Notes: a model not told the origin generated them from the sequence alone. A DNA stretch of 64,000 nucleotides from Pseudomonas deceptionensis (GCF_900106095.1 NZ_FNUD01000002.1:4175501-4239500), one strand, 5' to 3'. Shown: positions 53,179 to 63,788, counted from the stretch's first letter. Translations and numbers: made by a program.

Positions 53179-53310
53179 TTAAACCAGATCCGTGCCGTCA
53201 CGCTTGGCCTTGCGCACATCGCGCCACAGACTGACGCACAGTGTGAGCATCACGGCGGCCGCGATGACCGGCCAGATCAATACATAAACAGTCAAAGCGA
53301 AGCTGGACAT
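53179..53310 (-). CDS. Putative transporter small subunit, 43 aa
   Basis: 43 residues: MSSFALTVYVLIWPVIAAAV followed by MLTLCVSLWRDVRKAKRDGT and DLV, one membrane helix with a basic tail. AAAGGAG lies before the ATG. Its first 19 bases overlap the end of the symporter gene in another frame, so the two are almost certainly made together. Small proteins of this type accompany sodium symporters in Pseudomonas and other bacteria; how they act is not known. Confidence 0.88.
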   Translation of the reverse strand: MSSFALTVYVLIWPVIAAAVMLTLCVSLWRDVRKAKRDGTDLV

Positions 53311-54959
53311 GGGATGGCTCCTTTTTCAGTGACAGGTTCCGCGTTGTGGTGGAAGGCCACGACACGCTCGTTGATGCAGTCAAAATCAAATGTCTGGTTG
53401 GAACGTAAACTCACCAGCACACACACCACCGTACTGACGCCATAGGCCGTCAGTGAGCTGAGCAGTACCGGGTAATCACGCAAAAAACCAAACGCAAAGG
53501 GCGCAAACGCCATAAAGGCCAACGCACCCAGCACAAAGCCGGCGCGTTTACCCAAAAAGCCGAATGCCATCAGGCCGATCACCACCCCACCGCCAATCGA
53601 GGCGCAGAGCTCGAAAAACAGCGCCACCAGCCCCTGCATCTCCAGCAGCTCGAACCGCGCGACCAAAAACATCACAAAGCCTGCGATCGCCGCACTGGTA
53701 AACGCCGCATTGGTAATCCGTTCCCAATACAGGCTCGCGATCACCGGGAACACGATGGCGCCCCACAGTGCGCCGACAAAGATCAGCATGGTCAGAATGT
53801 CGAGTTTCATACTGGCAAAAATCATCGCCAGCATCGTTGCCAGCACCATGGTCAGGCGCCCGACAAACAACATGGTTTTCGGATTGGGCTTGCCCTTGGC
53901 AATGTTTTTGCCATAGACGTCCGTCATGACCAGTGCAGACAGGGCGGACAGATCCGAGTCGGCAGTGGAGGACAGCGATCCGATCACCATGATGAAAAAC
54001 AGCCCCACTGCAAAAGGCGGCAAGTAGGTCGAAGCCATCTGCGGGATCAGGTTATTGAGGTCGCCATCCAGCGGTTCGATACCGGCCAGCAGCGCCAGAA
54101 AGCCCAGCATGCCGAGCCCGATCACAATCGAGGCATAACCGATGGTGGCCGTGACGAATGTCGACTTCATCAAGTCTTCACGCACTGCAAACAGGCGCTG
54201 TGCGATGGTCTGGTTACCGATGGCGTATGCCAGCACAGCCACGAAGTAAGGCGCGCCCTGCTCGAGAATTGCAGTTTTCGAATAGAAGCTGGCTTGCTCG
54301 GGCGTGATTTTCGGCATGCCCTGGGTGAAGACTTCCGGACCGCCCAGCTGGAAGAAAATAATGGGAATAATCACCACGGCGGCGAAGATCATGGCGAACA
54401 ATTGACCGAAGTCCGTAAGTACCGACGAGCGAAACCCCGACCAGATGGTGTAGGTAAGAATCCCGACACCTGCAATCAGCACCCCATGGGTAAAGCTCAG
54501 CGGCGAGAGCACCGCCACCAGCGCCCCGGCGGCAGTGAAGTTGACCATCAGGCTGATCAGGCTGCCGACAATGTTGGAGCCCGCCAGAATCATCTGGCTG
54601 GAGCGCCCGTGCCGGGCGTGCATGATTTCGGCAAGCGTGTGGGCCTTGGGGGCCAGTTGCCGGAACCGCCGGCCAAAGGGGTAGATGAACAGAATCATCA
54701 GCGCGCCCCAGAAGCCGTAATGCAGCGCCCCCGAGAGACCGAATTTATAACCCGCACTGGCGGCGGCATAAAACGAGGCGGCCCAGATCCAGGTCGCCGT
54801 CATGCTGGCGGCTGACATGCCAAAACCGATGGAGTTATTGGAAACCATATAACCGTCGACATTTTCTTCCTTGCGACCCACGCGCAAAGACACCAGAAAA
54901 GTCAGGCCATAGAAACAGAACAGAAGCAGCAACACAGTGAGGGTGGAAAGTTGAAACAT
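53292..54959 (-). CDS. Sodium:solute symporter (SSS family)
   Basis: 555 residues, about 13 helices. Family signature regions: GRKEENVDGYMVSNNSIGFGMSAASMTATWIWAASFYAAASAGYKFGLSG, GYKFG and SSTADSDLSALSALVMTDVYG (SSS core). It resembles the urea/polyamine-type SSS carriers such as DUR3 more than PutP, but substrate is unknown. The start at 54959 has GGAGAAAG upstream. A 43-residue partner gene overlaps its 3' end. Confidence 0.9.
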   Translation of the reverse strand: MFQLSTLTVLLLLFCFYGLTFLVSLRVGRKEENVDGYMVSNNSIGFGMSAASMTATWIWAASFYAAASAGYKFGLSGALHYGFWGALMILFIYPFGRRFRQLAPKAHTLAEIMHARHGRSSQMILAGSNIVGSLISLMVNFTAAGALVAVLSPLSFTHGVLIAGVGILTYTIWSGFRSSVLTDFGQLFAMIFAAVVIIPIIFFQLGGPEVFTQGMPKITPEQASFYSKTAILEQGAPYFVAVLAYAIGNQTIAQRLFAVREDLMKSTFVTATIGYASIVIGLGMLGFLALLAGIEPLDGDLNNLIPQMASTYLPPFAVGLFFIMVIGSLSSTADSDLSALSALVMTDVYGKNIAKGKPNPKTMLFVGRLTMVLATMLAMIFASMKLDILTMLIFVGALWGAIVFPVIASLYWERITNAAFTSAAIAGFVMFLVARFELLEMQGLVALFFELCASIGGGVVIGLMAFGFLGKRAGFVLGALAFMAFAPFAFGFLRDYPVLLSSLTAYGVSTVVCVLVSLRSNQTFDFDCINERVVAFHHNAEPVTEKGAIPCPASL

Positions 54960-55252
54960 TCCTTTCTCCTTTTTATGTGCGCGCAATCGTCACAGACGCA
55001 ACGAAAGGCCAAAAATCGGCAAGCGCAACAACCCGGAGTTCCTGACAGGCAGGCGATAGCGGACAGCAGTCCGTGGGTTGTCAGAGTGATGGCTGGCAAG
55101 TGACGGAACGCAAGAGGCGTCCCACGTCAAAAGGTAAAGCGTGCGCTAGCACGTTGAACCCGGTGCTTGCAGCAATGGCCGGCGTGTGCCGGAAGATAAG
55201 TCCTACATCAGAGGCGTAAAGCCCTGACGCGAACGGATATGAAGTATACAGA
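54960..55252. other. Intergenic 293 bp, no gene
   Basis: Upstream of the symporter. It is expected to hold the symporter promoter. A small palindrome (CGTGCGCTAGCACG, around 55140) is the only structure noticed. The tandem array starts directly after it. Confidence 0.4.
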
Positions 55253-56278
55253 TTTGGGCGTGAAACTGTTCGTTCAAACTAAACCGTGGGAGCGAGCCTG
55301 CTCGCGAAGGCAGTAAGCACTGGCTTTTGTTAACACCTTTCGCGAGCTGGCTCGCTCCCACAGAGGTCGCCGTTTTGCGTTACTTGAACTGCCGGCTCAA
55401 ACCCGGCGGTACACCGCTGATGTCGGTCTCTTCCCACGGCCCGCTGGCGGTAGAAGACGTATTTGGGCGTGAAACTGTCCGTTCAAACTAAACCGTGGGA
55501 GCGAGCCTGCTCGCGAAGGCAGTAAGCACTGGCTTTTGTTAACACCTTTCGCGAGCTGGCTCGCTCCCACAGAGGTCGCCGTTTTGCGTTACTTGAACTG
55601 CCGACTCAAACCCGGCGGTACACCGCTGATGTCGGTCTCTTCCCACGGCCCGCTGGCGGTAGAAGACCTATTTGGGCGTGAAACTGTTCGTCCAACTAAA
55701 CCGTGGGAGCGAGCCTGCTCGCGAAGGCAGTAAGCACTGGCTTTTGTTAACACCTTTCGCGAGCTGGCTCGCTCCCACAGAGATCGCCGTTTTGCGTTAC
55801 TTGAACTGCCGGCTCAAACCCGGCGGTACACCGCTGATGTCGGTCTCTTCCCACGGCCCGCTGGCGGTAGAAGACCTATTTGGGCGTGAAACTGTCCGTT
55901 CAAACTAAACCGTGGGAGCGAGCCTGCTCGCGAAGGCAGTAAGCACTGGCTTTTGTTAACACCTTTCGCGAGCTGGCTCGCTCCCACAGAGGTCGCCGTT
56001 TTGCGTTACTTGAACTGCCAGCTCAAACCCGGCGGTACACCGCTGATGTCGGTCTCTTCCCACGGCCCGCTGGCGGTAGAAGACGTATTTGGGCGTGAAA
56101 CTGTCCGTTCAAACTAAACCGTGGGAGCGAGCCTGCTCGCGAAGGCAGTAAGCACTGGCTTTTGTTAACGCCTTTCGCGAGCTGGCTCGCTCCCACAGAG
56201 GTCGCCGTTTTGCGTTACTTGAACTGCCGACTCAAACCCGGTGGTACACCGCTGATGTCGGTCTCTTCCCACGGCCCG
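55253..56278. repeat. Tandem array of five units of about 209 bp
   Basis: Units begin with TTTGGGCGTGAAACTGT at 55253, 55462, 55671, 55879 and 56088 (periods 209, 209, 208, 209). Each unit holds a family A REP pair (GTGGGAGCGAGCCTGCTCGC, then CGCGAGCTGGCTCGCTCCCA) and the 3' end of the lipoprotein gene at 56215. Units 1-4 also contain GGCCCG-CTGGCGGTAGAAGACG, which in the intact gene is split by 50 bp. Differences between units are a few bases. Confidence 0.95.
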
Positions 56279-56616
56279 TTAGGGCTGACCGCACGACTCC
56301 AGCCGTTGTTCCAGCGGTAGTAGGCCCGCTGGCGGTAGAAGACGTTGGTCTGGTCATCCAGCACGTACACGCCCATGCGCGCATCCCAATGGCTCGGGCC
56401 ACCCGGCGGCGGCGCAAAGGTGGCCGAAGTACGCGGCAACGGTTTTGGCGGCTTGGGGATTGGCATGTCCGGGAGGGGTTTGCCGGAAGGCTGGGGCGAC
56501 GGTTGCGGCATCGGCATCGGTGTTGAAGGCGCTGTCGGTTCGTAAGGCTGATTAACCGCACAGGCGCTCAGGCCTAAAGCCAGTGTGAGCAAGGTGATGC
56601 GTGCAAGTGGATGCAT
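56215..56616 (-). CDS. Putative lipoprotein whose 3' end is amplified in tandem
   Basis: 133 residues. Signal peptide II with lipobox LSAC (cysteine near residue 19), a Pro-rich linker (residues 25-65), then a small C-terminal domain with HWDARMGVYVLDDQTNVFYRQRAYYRWNNGWSRAVSPNGPWEETDISGVPPGL. Function unknown; an outer-membrane or periplasmic anchor. It is two bases after ccmI, on the same strand. Its last 64 bp are present four more times in the array downstream. Confidence 0.85.
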   Translation of the reverse strand: MHPLARITLLTLALGLSACAVNQPYEPTAPSTPMPMPQPSPQPSGKPLPDMPIPKPPKPLPRTSATFAPPPGGPSHWDARMGVYVLDDQTNVFYRQRAYYRWNNGWSRAVSPNGPWEETDISGVPPGLSRQFK

Positions 56617-56618
56617 TT

Positions 56619-57821
56619 CTATTTATCCGGGCTGTCGATGGTCAGCTGTTGCAGCTCTTTAGTGCTGCTGGACAGCGGCTGGCTGCGCCCTACCCACTCG
56701 CCAGCCGTCGGCTGACCGGCGCGGGAGATGCGTGCCATCAGTTGGACTTCAGGAAAGTTGGACAGTTTCAATTGCGGCATCATTGCGTCGACATCACCCA
56801 GCTCAACGGTGATGGGCAAATCCGCCACGGTCACACGTTTAACTGCCAGGGGCGCCGGAGGACCGGACACCGCACGGGCGAAGATAAAGACGCTGTCACC
56901 CGGCAAAGCGCTGGCCTTGACCGCATCGGCCAAATCAACGCTGACCCTGATCGAAGCCTGGGCCTTGGCTGCAGGCGCCGCTTCAACCTTGCCACCACTG
57001 GCCAACAGTTGCTCACGGGCTTTCTCGATACCGCCTTCCAGTGCCGTGCGGGACTGATCGCCGACGGGCAATTCATTCATCAGGCGCTGCCAGTAACCGA
57101 TAGCCTCCTGATAGCGCTGGCCTTCAAAGGCGGCAATGCCCAACAGACCAAGGCTGGTGACTTCTTTCGGGTCGGCCTTCAAGGCTTCGTCGGTCAGCGC
57201 CTGAACCTTGTCGCTCCACTTTTTATCATCGGCAAAGTACTGCGCCTGGGCCCATTGGCCCAGCAATTCAGGCTGACGCCCGGCCAGGTTGGCAGCGCGC
57301 TCAAACACTTTGGCCGCATCGCCCGGACGGTTTTGCGCCATGTAGGCGCGACCCAGGAAGTACAGGCCTTCGGCCGAGTCCGGTTGCGCCGCGGCGGCAC
57401 GCTCAAGACGCGCAACCATTTCTTCAAGGGATTGCGGCGGCTGGGAGAATTCGCGGGTCAGCTCGACTTTGTCGCTGGAGCCAAAGTGCAGGTACAGGCC
57501 CAGGCCCAGCACCGGCACCATGATCGCCGCCAGCAACGGGATGGCTTTGCCAAGGCTGGAAACCCGCGCCGGGGCTACGCCTTCGGTGTCTGCCAGCAGC
57601 TCCCGGGCGGCTTCGGCACGACCGGTTTCCAGTTGTTCGGCGGTCAAGGCGCCCTCTTCACGCTGGACCTGCAATTCGGCGACACGCTCCTGGTACAGCG
57701 CGACGTTCAATGCGGTGCGGTCTTCTTCACGCTGGGCACGACGCCCGCGCAATACAGGGATCAATAAAAAGCTGAGGGCGATCAGTAGCAGCAAGCCTGC
57801 TGCAAGCCAGAAATCAATCAT
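56619..57821 (-). CDS. ccmI: Cytochrome c maturation protein CcmI
   Basis: 400 residues. Two N-terminal helices with a zipper-like cytoplasmic loop (residues 1-115, [51 protein letters not shown]) and a periplasmic TPR domain ([46 protein letters not shown]), then a C-terminal beta domain. It is the apocytochrome chaperone of system I. It overlaps ccmH by eight bases. Confidence 0.94.
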   Translation of the reverse strand: MIDFWLAAGLLLLIALSFLLIPVLRGRRAQREEDRTALNVALYQERVAELQVQREEGALTAEQLETGRAEAARELLADTEGVAPARVSSLGKAIPLLAAIMVPVLGLGLYLHFGSSDKVELTREFSQPPQSLEEMVARLERAAAAQPDSAEGLYFLGRAYMAQNRPGDAAKVFERAANLAGRQPELLGQWAQAQYFADDKKWSDKVQALTDEALKADPKEVTSLGLLGIAAFEGQRYQEAIGYWQRLMNELPVGDQSRTALEGGIEKAREQLLASGGKVEAAPAAKAQASIRVSVDLADAVKASALPGDSVFIFARAVSGPPAPLAVKRVTVADLPITVELGDVDAMMPQLKLSNFPEVQLMARISRAGQPTAGEWVGRSQPLSSSTKELQQLTIDSPDK

Positions 57822-58290
57822 CTTTGGTTTTATCCAGCAAAGTGTCGAGGCGCTGACGCTCCTCGGCAGAAAGTGTGTCCGGACCTTCGGCCGGCCCGGT
57901 ACGGCGGCGGCGCCCGACGATGACGCCAATCACCACCAGCCCGCCCATCAGCAACGCCAGCGGGCCAAACCAGAGCACTGCAGTCTTGCTGGTCAGGGCC
58001 GGTTTATAGAGCACGAAATCGCCGTAGCGGGCGACCATGAAATCGAGGATTTGCTGGTTGTCCTTGCCCTCGCCCAGCATGCGGAAGATCTCGCGGCGCA
58101 GGTCGGTGGCAATCGGTGCGTTGGAATCGGCAATGTCCTGATTCTGGCACTTGGGGCAACGCAGTTCCTTGGTCAGCTCGCGAAAACGTTCGCGCTCGGC
58201 GTCGTTGGCAAACTCGTAGGTGTCGATGGCCGCATGGGCAATGCCCGTCAACGTCAACCCGAACACCACAGCGGCTAGCCAGCGCTTCAT
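57814..58290 (-). CDS. ccmH: Cytochrome c maturation protein CcmH
   Basis: 158 residues. Signal peptide, then the redox motif [19 protein letters not shown] (C45, C48), and one membrane helix near residues 105-125. It reduces or holds the apocytochrome disulfide. Overlaps ccmG and ccmI by a few bases. Confidence 0.95.
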   Translation of the reverse strand: MKRWLAAVVFGLTLTGIAHAAIDTYEFANDAERERFRELTKELRCPKCQNQDIADSNAPIATDLRREIFRMLGEGKDNQQILDFMVARYGDFVLYKPALTSKTAVLWFGPLALLMGGLVVIGVIVGRRRRTGPAEGPDTLSAEERQRLDTLLDKTKDD

Positions 58291-58823
58291 GGCTTGGCCT
58301 CGTCAACCAGTGCCTGGTACTTGCCGGCCAGTTGCTCGCGCCACACGGTTTCGTCGATCACACCGACAAACTTGTGGCGAATGATGCCCTGGCTGTCGAT
58401 CAGGAATGTCTCGGGAGCACCGTACACACCGAGGTTCAGGCCCAGAGAGCCGTCAGCATCGTTGATGTCCAGCAGGTACGGGTTGTGGAACTCCTTGAGC
58501 CACTTTTTCGCGTCTGCGTTGACGTCCTTGTAATTCACGCCGTAGATCACCACACCCTGCCCGGCCAGTTTGGTCAGCATCGGGTGTTCGACCCGGCACG
58601 AAATGCACCAGGTGGCCCACACGTTAACCAGCGCCGGCTTGCCCTTGAGGTCAGCCTCGGTCAGGACCTTGTCGCCCTCGACCGCAGGCAGGCTGAATGC
58701 CGGGAACGGCTTGTCGATCATCGCCGACGGCAACTCCGTCGGGTCCAGGTACAAGCCTTTGTAGAGAAACCACGCCATGCCCAAAAAAGCGGCCAGCGGG
58801 ACCAGCATCAACCAACGTCTCAT
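58287..58823 (-). CDS. ccmG: Thiol:disulfide interchange protein CcmG/DsbE
   Basis: 178 residues. N-terminal anchor (residues 5-22), then a thioredoxin fold with the active site W72-C73-I-S-C76 (VNVWATWCISCRVEHP) and the family's acidic GVNYKD. Later YGAPETFLID. It keeps apocytochrome c or CcmH reduced. Overlaps the neighbouring genes by four bases on each side. Confidence 0.95.
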   Translation of the reverse strand: MRRWLMLVPLAAFLGMAWFLYKGLYLDPTELPSAMIDKPFPAFSLPAVEGDKVLTEADLKGKPALVNVWATWCISCRVEHPMLTKLAGQGVVIYGVNYKDVNADAKKWLKEFHNPYLLDINDADGSLGLNLGVYGAPETFLIDSQGIIRHKFVGVIDETVWREQLAGKYQALVDEAKP

Positions 58824-60808
58824 GCCGTGGCTCCTGTCATGCCCAATGCTTCACGCACGCGGCTTTTAACCTTGACCCGGTAGCGACGGTCCATCGCTGC
58901 CAACAATCCACCAAAACCTGTGAGCAGGCCGCCGAACCAGATCCAGCGTACAAACGGCTTCACATGCACCCGCACCGCCCAGGCGCCATCGCCCAAAGGC
59001 TCGCCCAGCGCGACGTACAGGTCGCGAGTGAAACCGGCGTCGATCCCGGCTTCGGTCATCATCGAGTTCTGCACCGTGTACAGACGTTTTTCCGGGTGCA
59101 GCACGCTGACTTCCTTGCCGTTACGGATGACACGCACGGTGCCTTTGTCTGACGTGAAGTTCGGGCCCTGGTAGTGCTTGGCACCTTCAAAGATGAAGTG
59201 ATAACCACCCAGTTCCATCGACTGGCCTGGCGCCAGGCGCAGGTCGCGCTCAGCACTGTTCTGGCTCGACAACACCACACCCAGCGCACACACCGCGATC
59301 CCCAGGTGGGCGATCTGCATGCCCCAGTAACTGCGGGTCAGGCTTCGAACGCCTTTGACCAGGCCTTTGTGCCGGGTTTTGTCACCGATGTCGCGCACCC
59401 CGGCCAGCAGCACCCAGGCCGCCAGCATAAAGGTGGTAATCACGGCCCAGTTGAAGTCGCCATAGGCAACACCGGCAATCGCCGCCAGCGCTGCGCTGCC
59501 CAGCAATACCGGGGTCAGCATGCCCAACAACCATTTGACCGGCGTGTCTTTCCAGCGCACCAGCATGCCCACCGCCATCACGACCATCAGCAGGCCCATC
59601 AGCGGAATGAACAATGCGTTGAAGTACGGTGGGCCCACCGACATCTTGGCGCCACTGATGGCATCCAGAATCAGCGGGTACAAGGTGCCGAGCAGAATCA
59701 TCGACGCGGCCACCACCAGCACCAGGTTGTTGCCCAGCAGCAAGGTTTCCCGTGACCACAGCTTGAAGCTGACGTGGCTTTTGACCACCGGCGCCCGCAA
59801 CGCAAACAGGGTCAGCGAACCGCCCACCACAAACAGCAGGAAGATCAGGATAAACACGCCGCGCTCAGGGTCGGAGGCGAACGCATGCACCGAGGTCAGC
59901 ACGCCGGAACGTACCAGGAAGGTGCCCAGCAGGCTCAGCGAAAACGCGGCAATGGCCAGCAACACGGTCCAGCTTTTGAACACGCCACGTTTTTCGGTCA
60001 CAGCCAGCGAGTGAATCAGCGCGGTACCTACCAGCCACGGCATGAACGAGGCGTTCTCCACCGGGTCCCAGAACCACCAGCCGCCCCAGCCAAGTTCGTA
60101 GTAAGCCCACCACGAACCCAGGGTGATGCCGATACCCAGAAAGGCCCACGCCACGATGGTCCACGGGCGAGACCAGCGTGCCCATGCGGCGTCCAGTCGA
60201 CCGCCGAGCAAGGCGGCAATGGCGAAGGCAAACGCCACGGAGAAACCGACATAACCCATGTACAGCATCGGCGGGTGAACGATCAGGCCGATATCCTGCA
60301 ACAACGGGTTAAGGTCATTACCGTCTGAAGGAATCTGAGGCAGCAAACGTACGAAAGGGTCAGAGGTCAGGATCAAAAACAGCAGGAAGCCCACGCTGAT
60401 CATGCCCATGATCGCCAGCACCCGCGCCAGCATCACCTGCGGCAATTGCCGGGAGAAGATCGATACGGCAAAGGTCCAGCCTCCCAGAATCATGGCCCAC
60501 AACAGCAGCGAGCCTTCGTGGGCGCCCCACACTGCACTGAACTTGTAGTACCACGGCAGCGCACTGTTGGAGTTGCTCGCTACGTACGCCACCGAAAAAT
60601 CATCGGCCATAAAGGCATAGGTCAGGCAGGCGAACGAGAACAACAAGAAGGCAAACTGCCCCCACGCGGCGGGTTGCGCCAGGCTCATCCACAATTTGTC
60701 GCCGCGCCAGGCCCCCAGCAGCGGCACGATGGCCTGCACAATGGCAAAGCACAGCGCCAGAATCATGGCCAGGTGGCCCAATTCAGGAATAAACAGTCCA
60801 GACATCAT
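58820..60808 (-). CDS. ccmF: Haem lyase CcmF
   Basis: 662 residues, about 15 helices. The WWD signature is WGGWWFWDPVENASFMPWL; the four conserved histidines lie in IPELGHLAM-like periplasmic loops and in VHPPMLYMGYVG. It joins haem from holo-CcmE to apocytochrome with CcmH/I. The start is chosen at the ATG of 60808, which shares one base with the ccmE stop and has AGAGG eight bases upstream. Confidence 0.95.
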   Translation of the reverse strand: MMSGLFIPELGHLAMILALCFAIVQAIVPLLGAWRGDKLWMSLAQPAAWGQFAFLLFSFACLTYAFMADDFSVAYVASNSNSALPWYYKFSAVWGAHEGSLLLWAMILGGWTFAVSIFSRQLPQVMLARVLAIMGMISVGFLLFLILTSDPFVRLLPQIPSDGNDLNPLLQDIGLIVHPPMLYMGYVGFSVAFAFAIAALLGGRLDAAWARWSRPWTIVAWAFLGIGITLGSWWAYYELGWGGWWFWDPVENASFMPWLVGTALIHSLAVTEKRGVFKSWTVLLAIAAFSLSLLGTFLVRSGVLTSVHAFASDPERGVFILIFLLFVVGGSLTLFALRAPVVKSHVSFKLWSRETLLLGNNLVLVVAASMILLGTLYPLILDAISGAKMSVGPPYFNALFIPLMGLLMVVMAVGMLVRWKDTPVKWLLGMLTPVLLGSAALAAIAGVAYGDFNWAVITTFMLAAWVLLAGVRDIGDKTRHKGLVKGVRSLTRSYWGMQIAHLGIAVCALGVVLSSQNSAERDLRLAPGQSMELGGYHFIFEGAKHYQGPNFTSDKGTVRVIRNGKEVSVLHPEKRLYTVQNSMMTEAGIDAGFTRDLYVALGEPLGDGAWAVRVHVKPFVRWIWFGGLLTGFGGLLAAMDRRYRVKVKSRVREALGMTGATA

Positions 60809-61281
60809 CACTTAACCTCTTTCGCCGGTGCAGCGTTGCCCGGTACAGGCGCGGATTGGCCACTTTCATTCAGCGCCTTGGTCACTTCAGGCGGCATGTA
60901 TTTTTCATCGTGCTTGGCGAGCACTTCATCGGCTACCACCACGCCCTGGGCATTGAGCTTGCCCAGCGCGACGATGCCCTGCCCTTCACGGAACAGGTCC
61001 GGCAGGATGCCGCGATACGTAATGGTCACGGACTTGTTGAAATCGGTGACCACAAACTGCACGTCCAGCGAGTCACCCGTGCGCTTGAGCGATCCGTCTT
61101 CAACCATGCCGCCGGCACGGATGCGGGTATCCAGTGGCGCTTCGCCATTGGCGATCTGGGTCGGGGTGTAGAACAGATTGATGTTCTGCTGCAAGGCGCT
61201 CAGGGCAAGGGCCACGGCAGCGCCCACCCCCACCAGAATCGCCAGGATGATGATCAAACGTTTTTTACGCAGCGGATTCAC
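60808..61281 (-). CDS. ccmE: Haem chaperone CcmE
   Basis: 157 residues. N-terminal anchor (residues 8-28), then an OB fold with the covalent haem-binding histidine H124 in [13 protein letters not shown] and Y128. The start is a GTG at 61281 with GGGAGA upstream; it overlaps ccmD by four bases. Confidence 0.95.
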   Translation of the reverse strand: MNPLRKKRLIIILAILVGVGAAVALALSALQQNINLFYTPTQIANGEAPLDTRIRAGGMVEDGSLKRTGDSLDVQFVVTDFNKSVTITYRGILPDLFREGQGIVALGKLNAQGVVVADEVLAKHDEKYMPPEVTKALNESGQSAPVPGNAAPAKEVK

Positions 61282-61454
61282 TTCGAATTCTCCCGACGCA
61301 AACGACGCGCCTCTTGTTGCAAATAACGTCGGCGCGCCATGATCGGCAGTGCCACGTTCAACGCCAGTACCGCCAGGCAAATGCCATAGGCCGACCAGAC
61401 ATACACCGCGTGATGGCCCATGGCGATAAAGTCGCCAAAAGAAGCAAAACTCAT
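61278..61454 (-). CDS. ccmD: Cytochrome c maturation protein CcmD
   Basis: 58 residues: [20 protein letters not shown], one membrane helix, then a very basic tail ([19 protein letters not shown]). It is needed to release holo-CcmE from the CcmABC complex. Overlaps ccmC and ccmE by four bases. Confidence 0.93.
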   Translation of the reverse strand: MSFASFGDFIAMGHHAVYVWSAYGICLAVLALNVALPIMARRRYLQQEARRLRRENSK

Positions 61455-62206
61455 CGCGCCCCCTCCAGTGCCTTCAGCACTTCAGCCTTGACCCAGCTGC
61501 TGCGGGCCTCGCGCTTGAGTACTTCCAGGCGCATGCGCAACAGCAGCACCGCACCAAAGAAGCAATAAAAGCCCACCACCGTCAGCAGCAGCGGCATCCA
61601 CATTTCCATGGGCATGGCCGGTTTTTCGGTGAGGGTGAAAGTCGCGCCCTGATGCAGGGTGTTCCACCACTCCACCGAGTACTTGATGATCGGGATATTG
61701 ATCACACCCACAATCGCCAGCACCGCGCAGGCCTTGGCCGCGCTGTCGCGATTGGTGATGGCATTGCCCAGGGCAATCAGGCCGAAGTACAGAAACAGCA
61801 GGATCAGCATTGAGGTCAGGCGCGCATCCCACACCCACCACGAACCCCAGGTCGGTTTGCCCCAGACGGCACCGGTGATCAGTGCCACGGCGGTCATCCA
61901 GGCACCGATGGGCGCGGCGGACTGCAACGCGATATCAGCGATTTTCATCTTCCAGACCAGACCCACCACACCGCACACCGCCAACATCACGTAGCAGGAT
62001 TGCGCCAGCATGGCGGCCGGAACATGGATATAAATGATCCGGAAACTGTTGCCTTGCTGGTAGTCCGGCGGTGCAAACGCCAGGCCCCAGACCACCCCGC
62101 AGGTGATCAGCAACACGGCGGCAATGCTTAACCACGGCAACAGCCGCCCACTGATGGCATAGAACCATTTGGGCGAGCCGAGTTTGTGAAACCAAGTCCA
62201 GTTCAT
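61451..62206 (-). CDS. ccmC: Haem handling protein CcmC
   Basis: 251 residues, six helices. WWD domain [11 protein letters not shown] at 120-130; conserved histidine H61 in [10 protein letters not shown]. It loads haem onto CcmE. Downstream of ccmB by 90 bases, the longest gap in the operon. Confidence 0.95.
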   Translation of the reverse strand: MNWTWFHKLGSPKWFYAISGRLLPWLSIAAVLLITCGVVWGLAFAPPDYQQGNSFRIIYIHVPAAMLAQSCYVMLAVCGVVGLVWKMKIADIALQSAAPIGAWMTAVALITGAVWGKPTWGSWWVWDARLTSMLILLFLYFGLIALGNAITNRDSAAKACAVLAIVGVINIPIIKYSVEWWNTLHQGATFTLTEKPAMPMEMWMPLLLTVVGFYCFFGAVLLLRMRLEVLKREARSSWVKAEVLKALEGAR

Positions 62207-62296
62207 CACGCTGTTTCCATCACGGTGCTTGGACACGACCGTCAGGGGTCGCTATCAAAGCCAGGGTCTTTACTGGCCCCGCAGGGCCAGACCTCA

Positions 62297-62965
62297 TTAT
62301 TCGCCGACGCTGATTTTCAGCCCGGCGGCTATAGCAAAAGGTGTAAGGGTTACTGCCAGGGCGGTCAGGCTACCAAGCCACAGCAGATAACCGGTTGCGG
62401 GCATACCTTGTAATGCCGCCTGCAAGGCGCCACTGCCAAGGATCAGCACCGGAATATATAAAGGCAGAATCAGCAACGCCAGGAGCAGGCCGCCACGCTT
62501 GAGGCCCACGGTCAGCGCGGCCCCCACGGCCCCCAGCAAACTCAACACCGGCGTACCGAGCAGCAACGACATCAGCAACACCGGCAGGCAGGCTACCGGC
62601 AGCCCAAGCATCAAGGCCAGCAGTGGCGACAGAATCACCAGTGCCAGGCCGGAAAACGCCCAGTGTGCCAGCACTTTGGCCAGGACCAGTAGTGGCAGGG
62701 GGTGCGACGAAAGGACCCACTGCTCCAGCGATCCGTCCTCAAAATCACTGCGAAAAAGCCCGTCCAGCGAGAGCAAAACCGCTAAAAGTGCTGCGACCCA
62801 GAGCAGCCCCGGAGACAAGGTTTGCAACAATTGAGTCTCGGGGCCGACCGCCAGCGGGAACATCGCGATCACAATCGCGAAGAACACCAACGGATTGGCC
62901 AGCTCGGCCGGCCGGCGAAACAGCAAACGCGCCTCGCGCGCCACCAACGTTCCAAACACACTCAT
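62297..62965 (-). CDS. ccmB: Haem ABC transporter permease CcmB
   Basis: 222 residues, six helices. [37 protein letters not shown] at the N-terminus and [38 protein letters not shown] match CcmB. Overlaps ccmA by four bases. Confidence 0.95.
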   Translation of the reverse strand: MSVFGTLVAREARLLFRRPAELANPLVFFAIVIAMFPLAVGPETQLLQTLSPGLLWVAALLAVLLSLDGLFRSDFEDGSLEQWVLSSHPLPLLVLAKVLAHWAFSGLALVILSPLLALMLGLPVACLPVLLMSLLLGTPVLSLLGAVGAALTVGLKRGGLLLALLILPLYIPVLILGSGALQAALQGMPATGYLLWLGSLTALAVTLTPFAIAAGLKISVGE

Positions 62966-63597
62966 ACAGCCCACTGCCCCAGGTCAATATCGCGGTAACC
63001 GGCCGGCATCCGGGTCAACGTATGGTGAGTGGTGAGCACCACCATGCCGCCGCGTTCGCAGTGGCCGGCCAGGTGCTCTTCGAGTTGCGCAACGCCCTGC
63101 TTGTCGAGCGCGGTAAAGGGCTCGTCGAGAATCCACAGCGGCGGGCTGTCCAGATACAAACGGGCCAGTGCCACTCGCCGCTGCTGCCCGGCCGACAGGG
63201 TGTGGCACGGCACATCTTCGAACCCCTTCAACCCCACCGCGGCCAGCGCCGACCAGATCGCTTCGCGGGTAGAGGGCCGGTGCAAGGCACACAGCCAGCT
63301 GAGGTTTTCTTCGGCGGTGAGCAAATCCTTGATCCCGGCGGCATGGCCGATCCACAGCAGGTTAGTCGTCAGTTCATGGCGCTGACTGCTCAAGGCTTGG
63401 CCGTTGAGACGTACTTCCCCCGCCGTCGGCTGCATCAGGCCCGCCAACAATCGCAACAGGCTGGTTTTGCCGCTGCCGTTGGGGCCGCTGATTTGCAGCA
63501 TGTCACCGCTGGCCAGACGCAATTCGAGGTTCTCGAACAACATCCGCCAGTCACGCTCACACGCGAGCGATACGGCTTCTAAAAGAGGGCTGGTCAC
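62962..63597 (-). CDS. ccmA: Haem ABC transporter ATPase CcmA
   Basis: 211 residues. Walker [10 protein letters not shown] (38-46), signature LSAGQ (134-138), Walker B LWILDEP (to 160). With CcmB it uses ATP to release holo-CcmE. GTG at 63597 fits the family N-terminus and has AAGG upstream; a TTG eight codons earlier is less likely. First gene of the ccm operon. Confidence 0.94.
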   Translation of the reverse strand: MTSPLLEAVSLACERDWRMLFENLELRLASGDMLQISGPNGSGKTSLLRLLAGLMQPTAGEVRLNGQALSSQRHELTTNLLWIGHAAGIKDLLTAEENLSWLCALHRPSTREAIWSALAAVGLKGFEDVPCHTLSAGQQRRVALARLYLDSPPLWILDEPFTALDKQGVAQLEEHLAGHCERGGMVVLTTHHTLTRMPAGYRDIDLGQWAV

Positions 63598-63788
63598 GTA
63601 ATTGAGGCCTTCACGGTTCAAGTCGGCTCAGGCGCGGCCGTTAAAGTGATGCAGAATAAATGCATTTGCGGCCGGTTTCAGAGAGCCAGGTCAAACATTT
63701 GTGATGTTTCCATGCCCTCTGAACGACGGGGCAGCATTATACATGCCATGTCCTACGCTAAAGAGGGCAATTTCGACAGGTTGTTACG

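Noticed and set aside
55536..55908. Two similar short plus-strand ORFs in the tandem array
   Set aside because: They arise because the 209-bp unit repeats; they consist of REP sequence and the antisense of the lipoprotein gene end.
55253..56278. CRISPR array
   Set aside because: Units are 209 bp, contiguous and nearly identical along their full length; there are no variable spacers and no cas genes.
56601..57767. 388-codon plus-strand ORF
   Set aside because: Antisense to ccmI.
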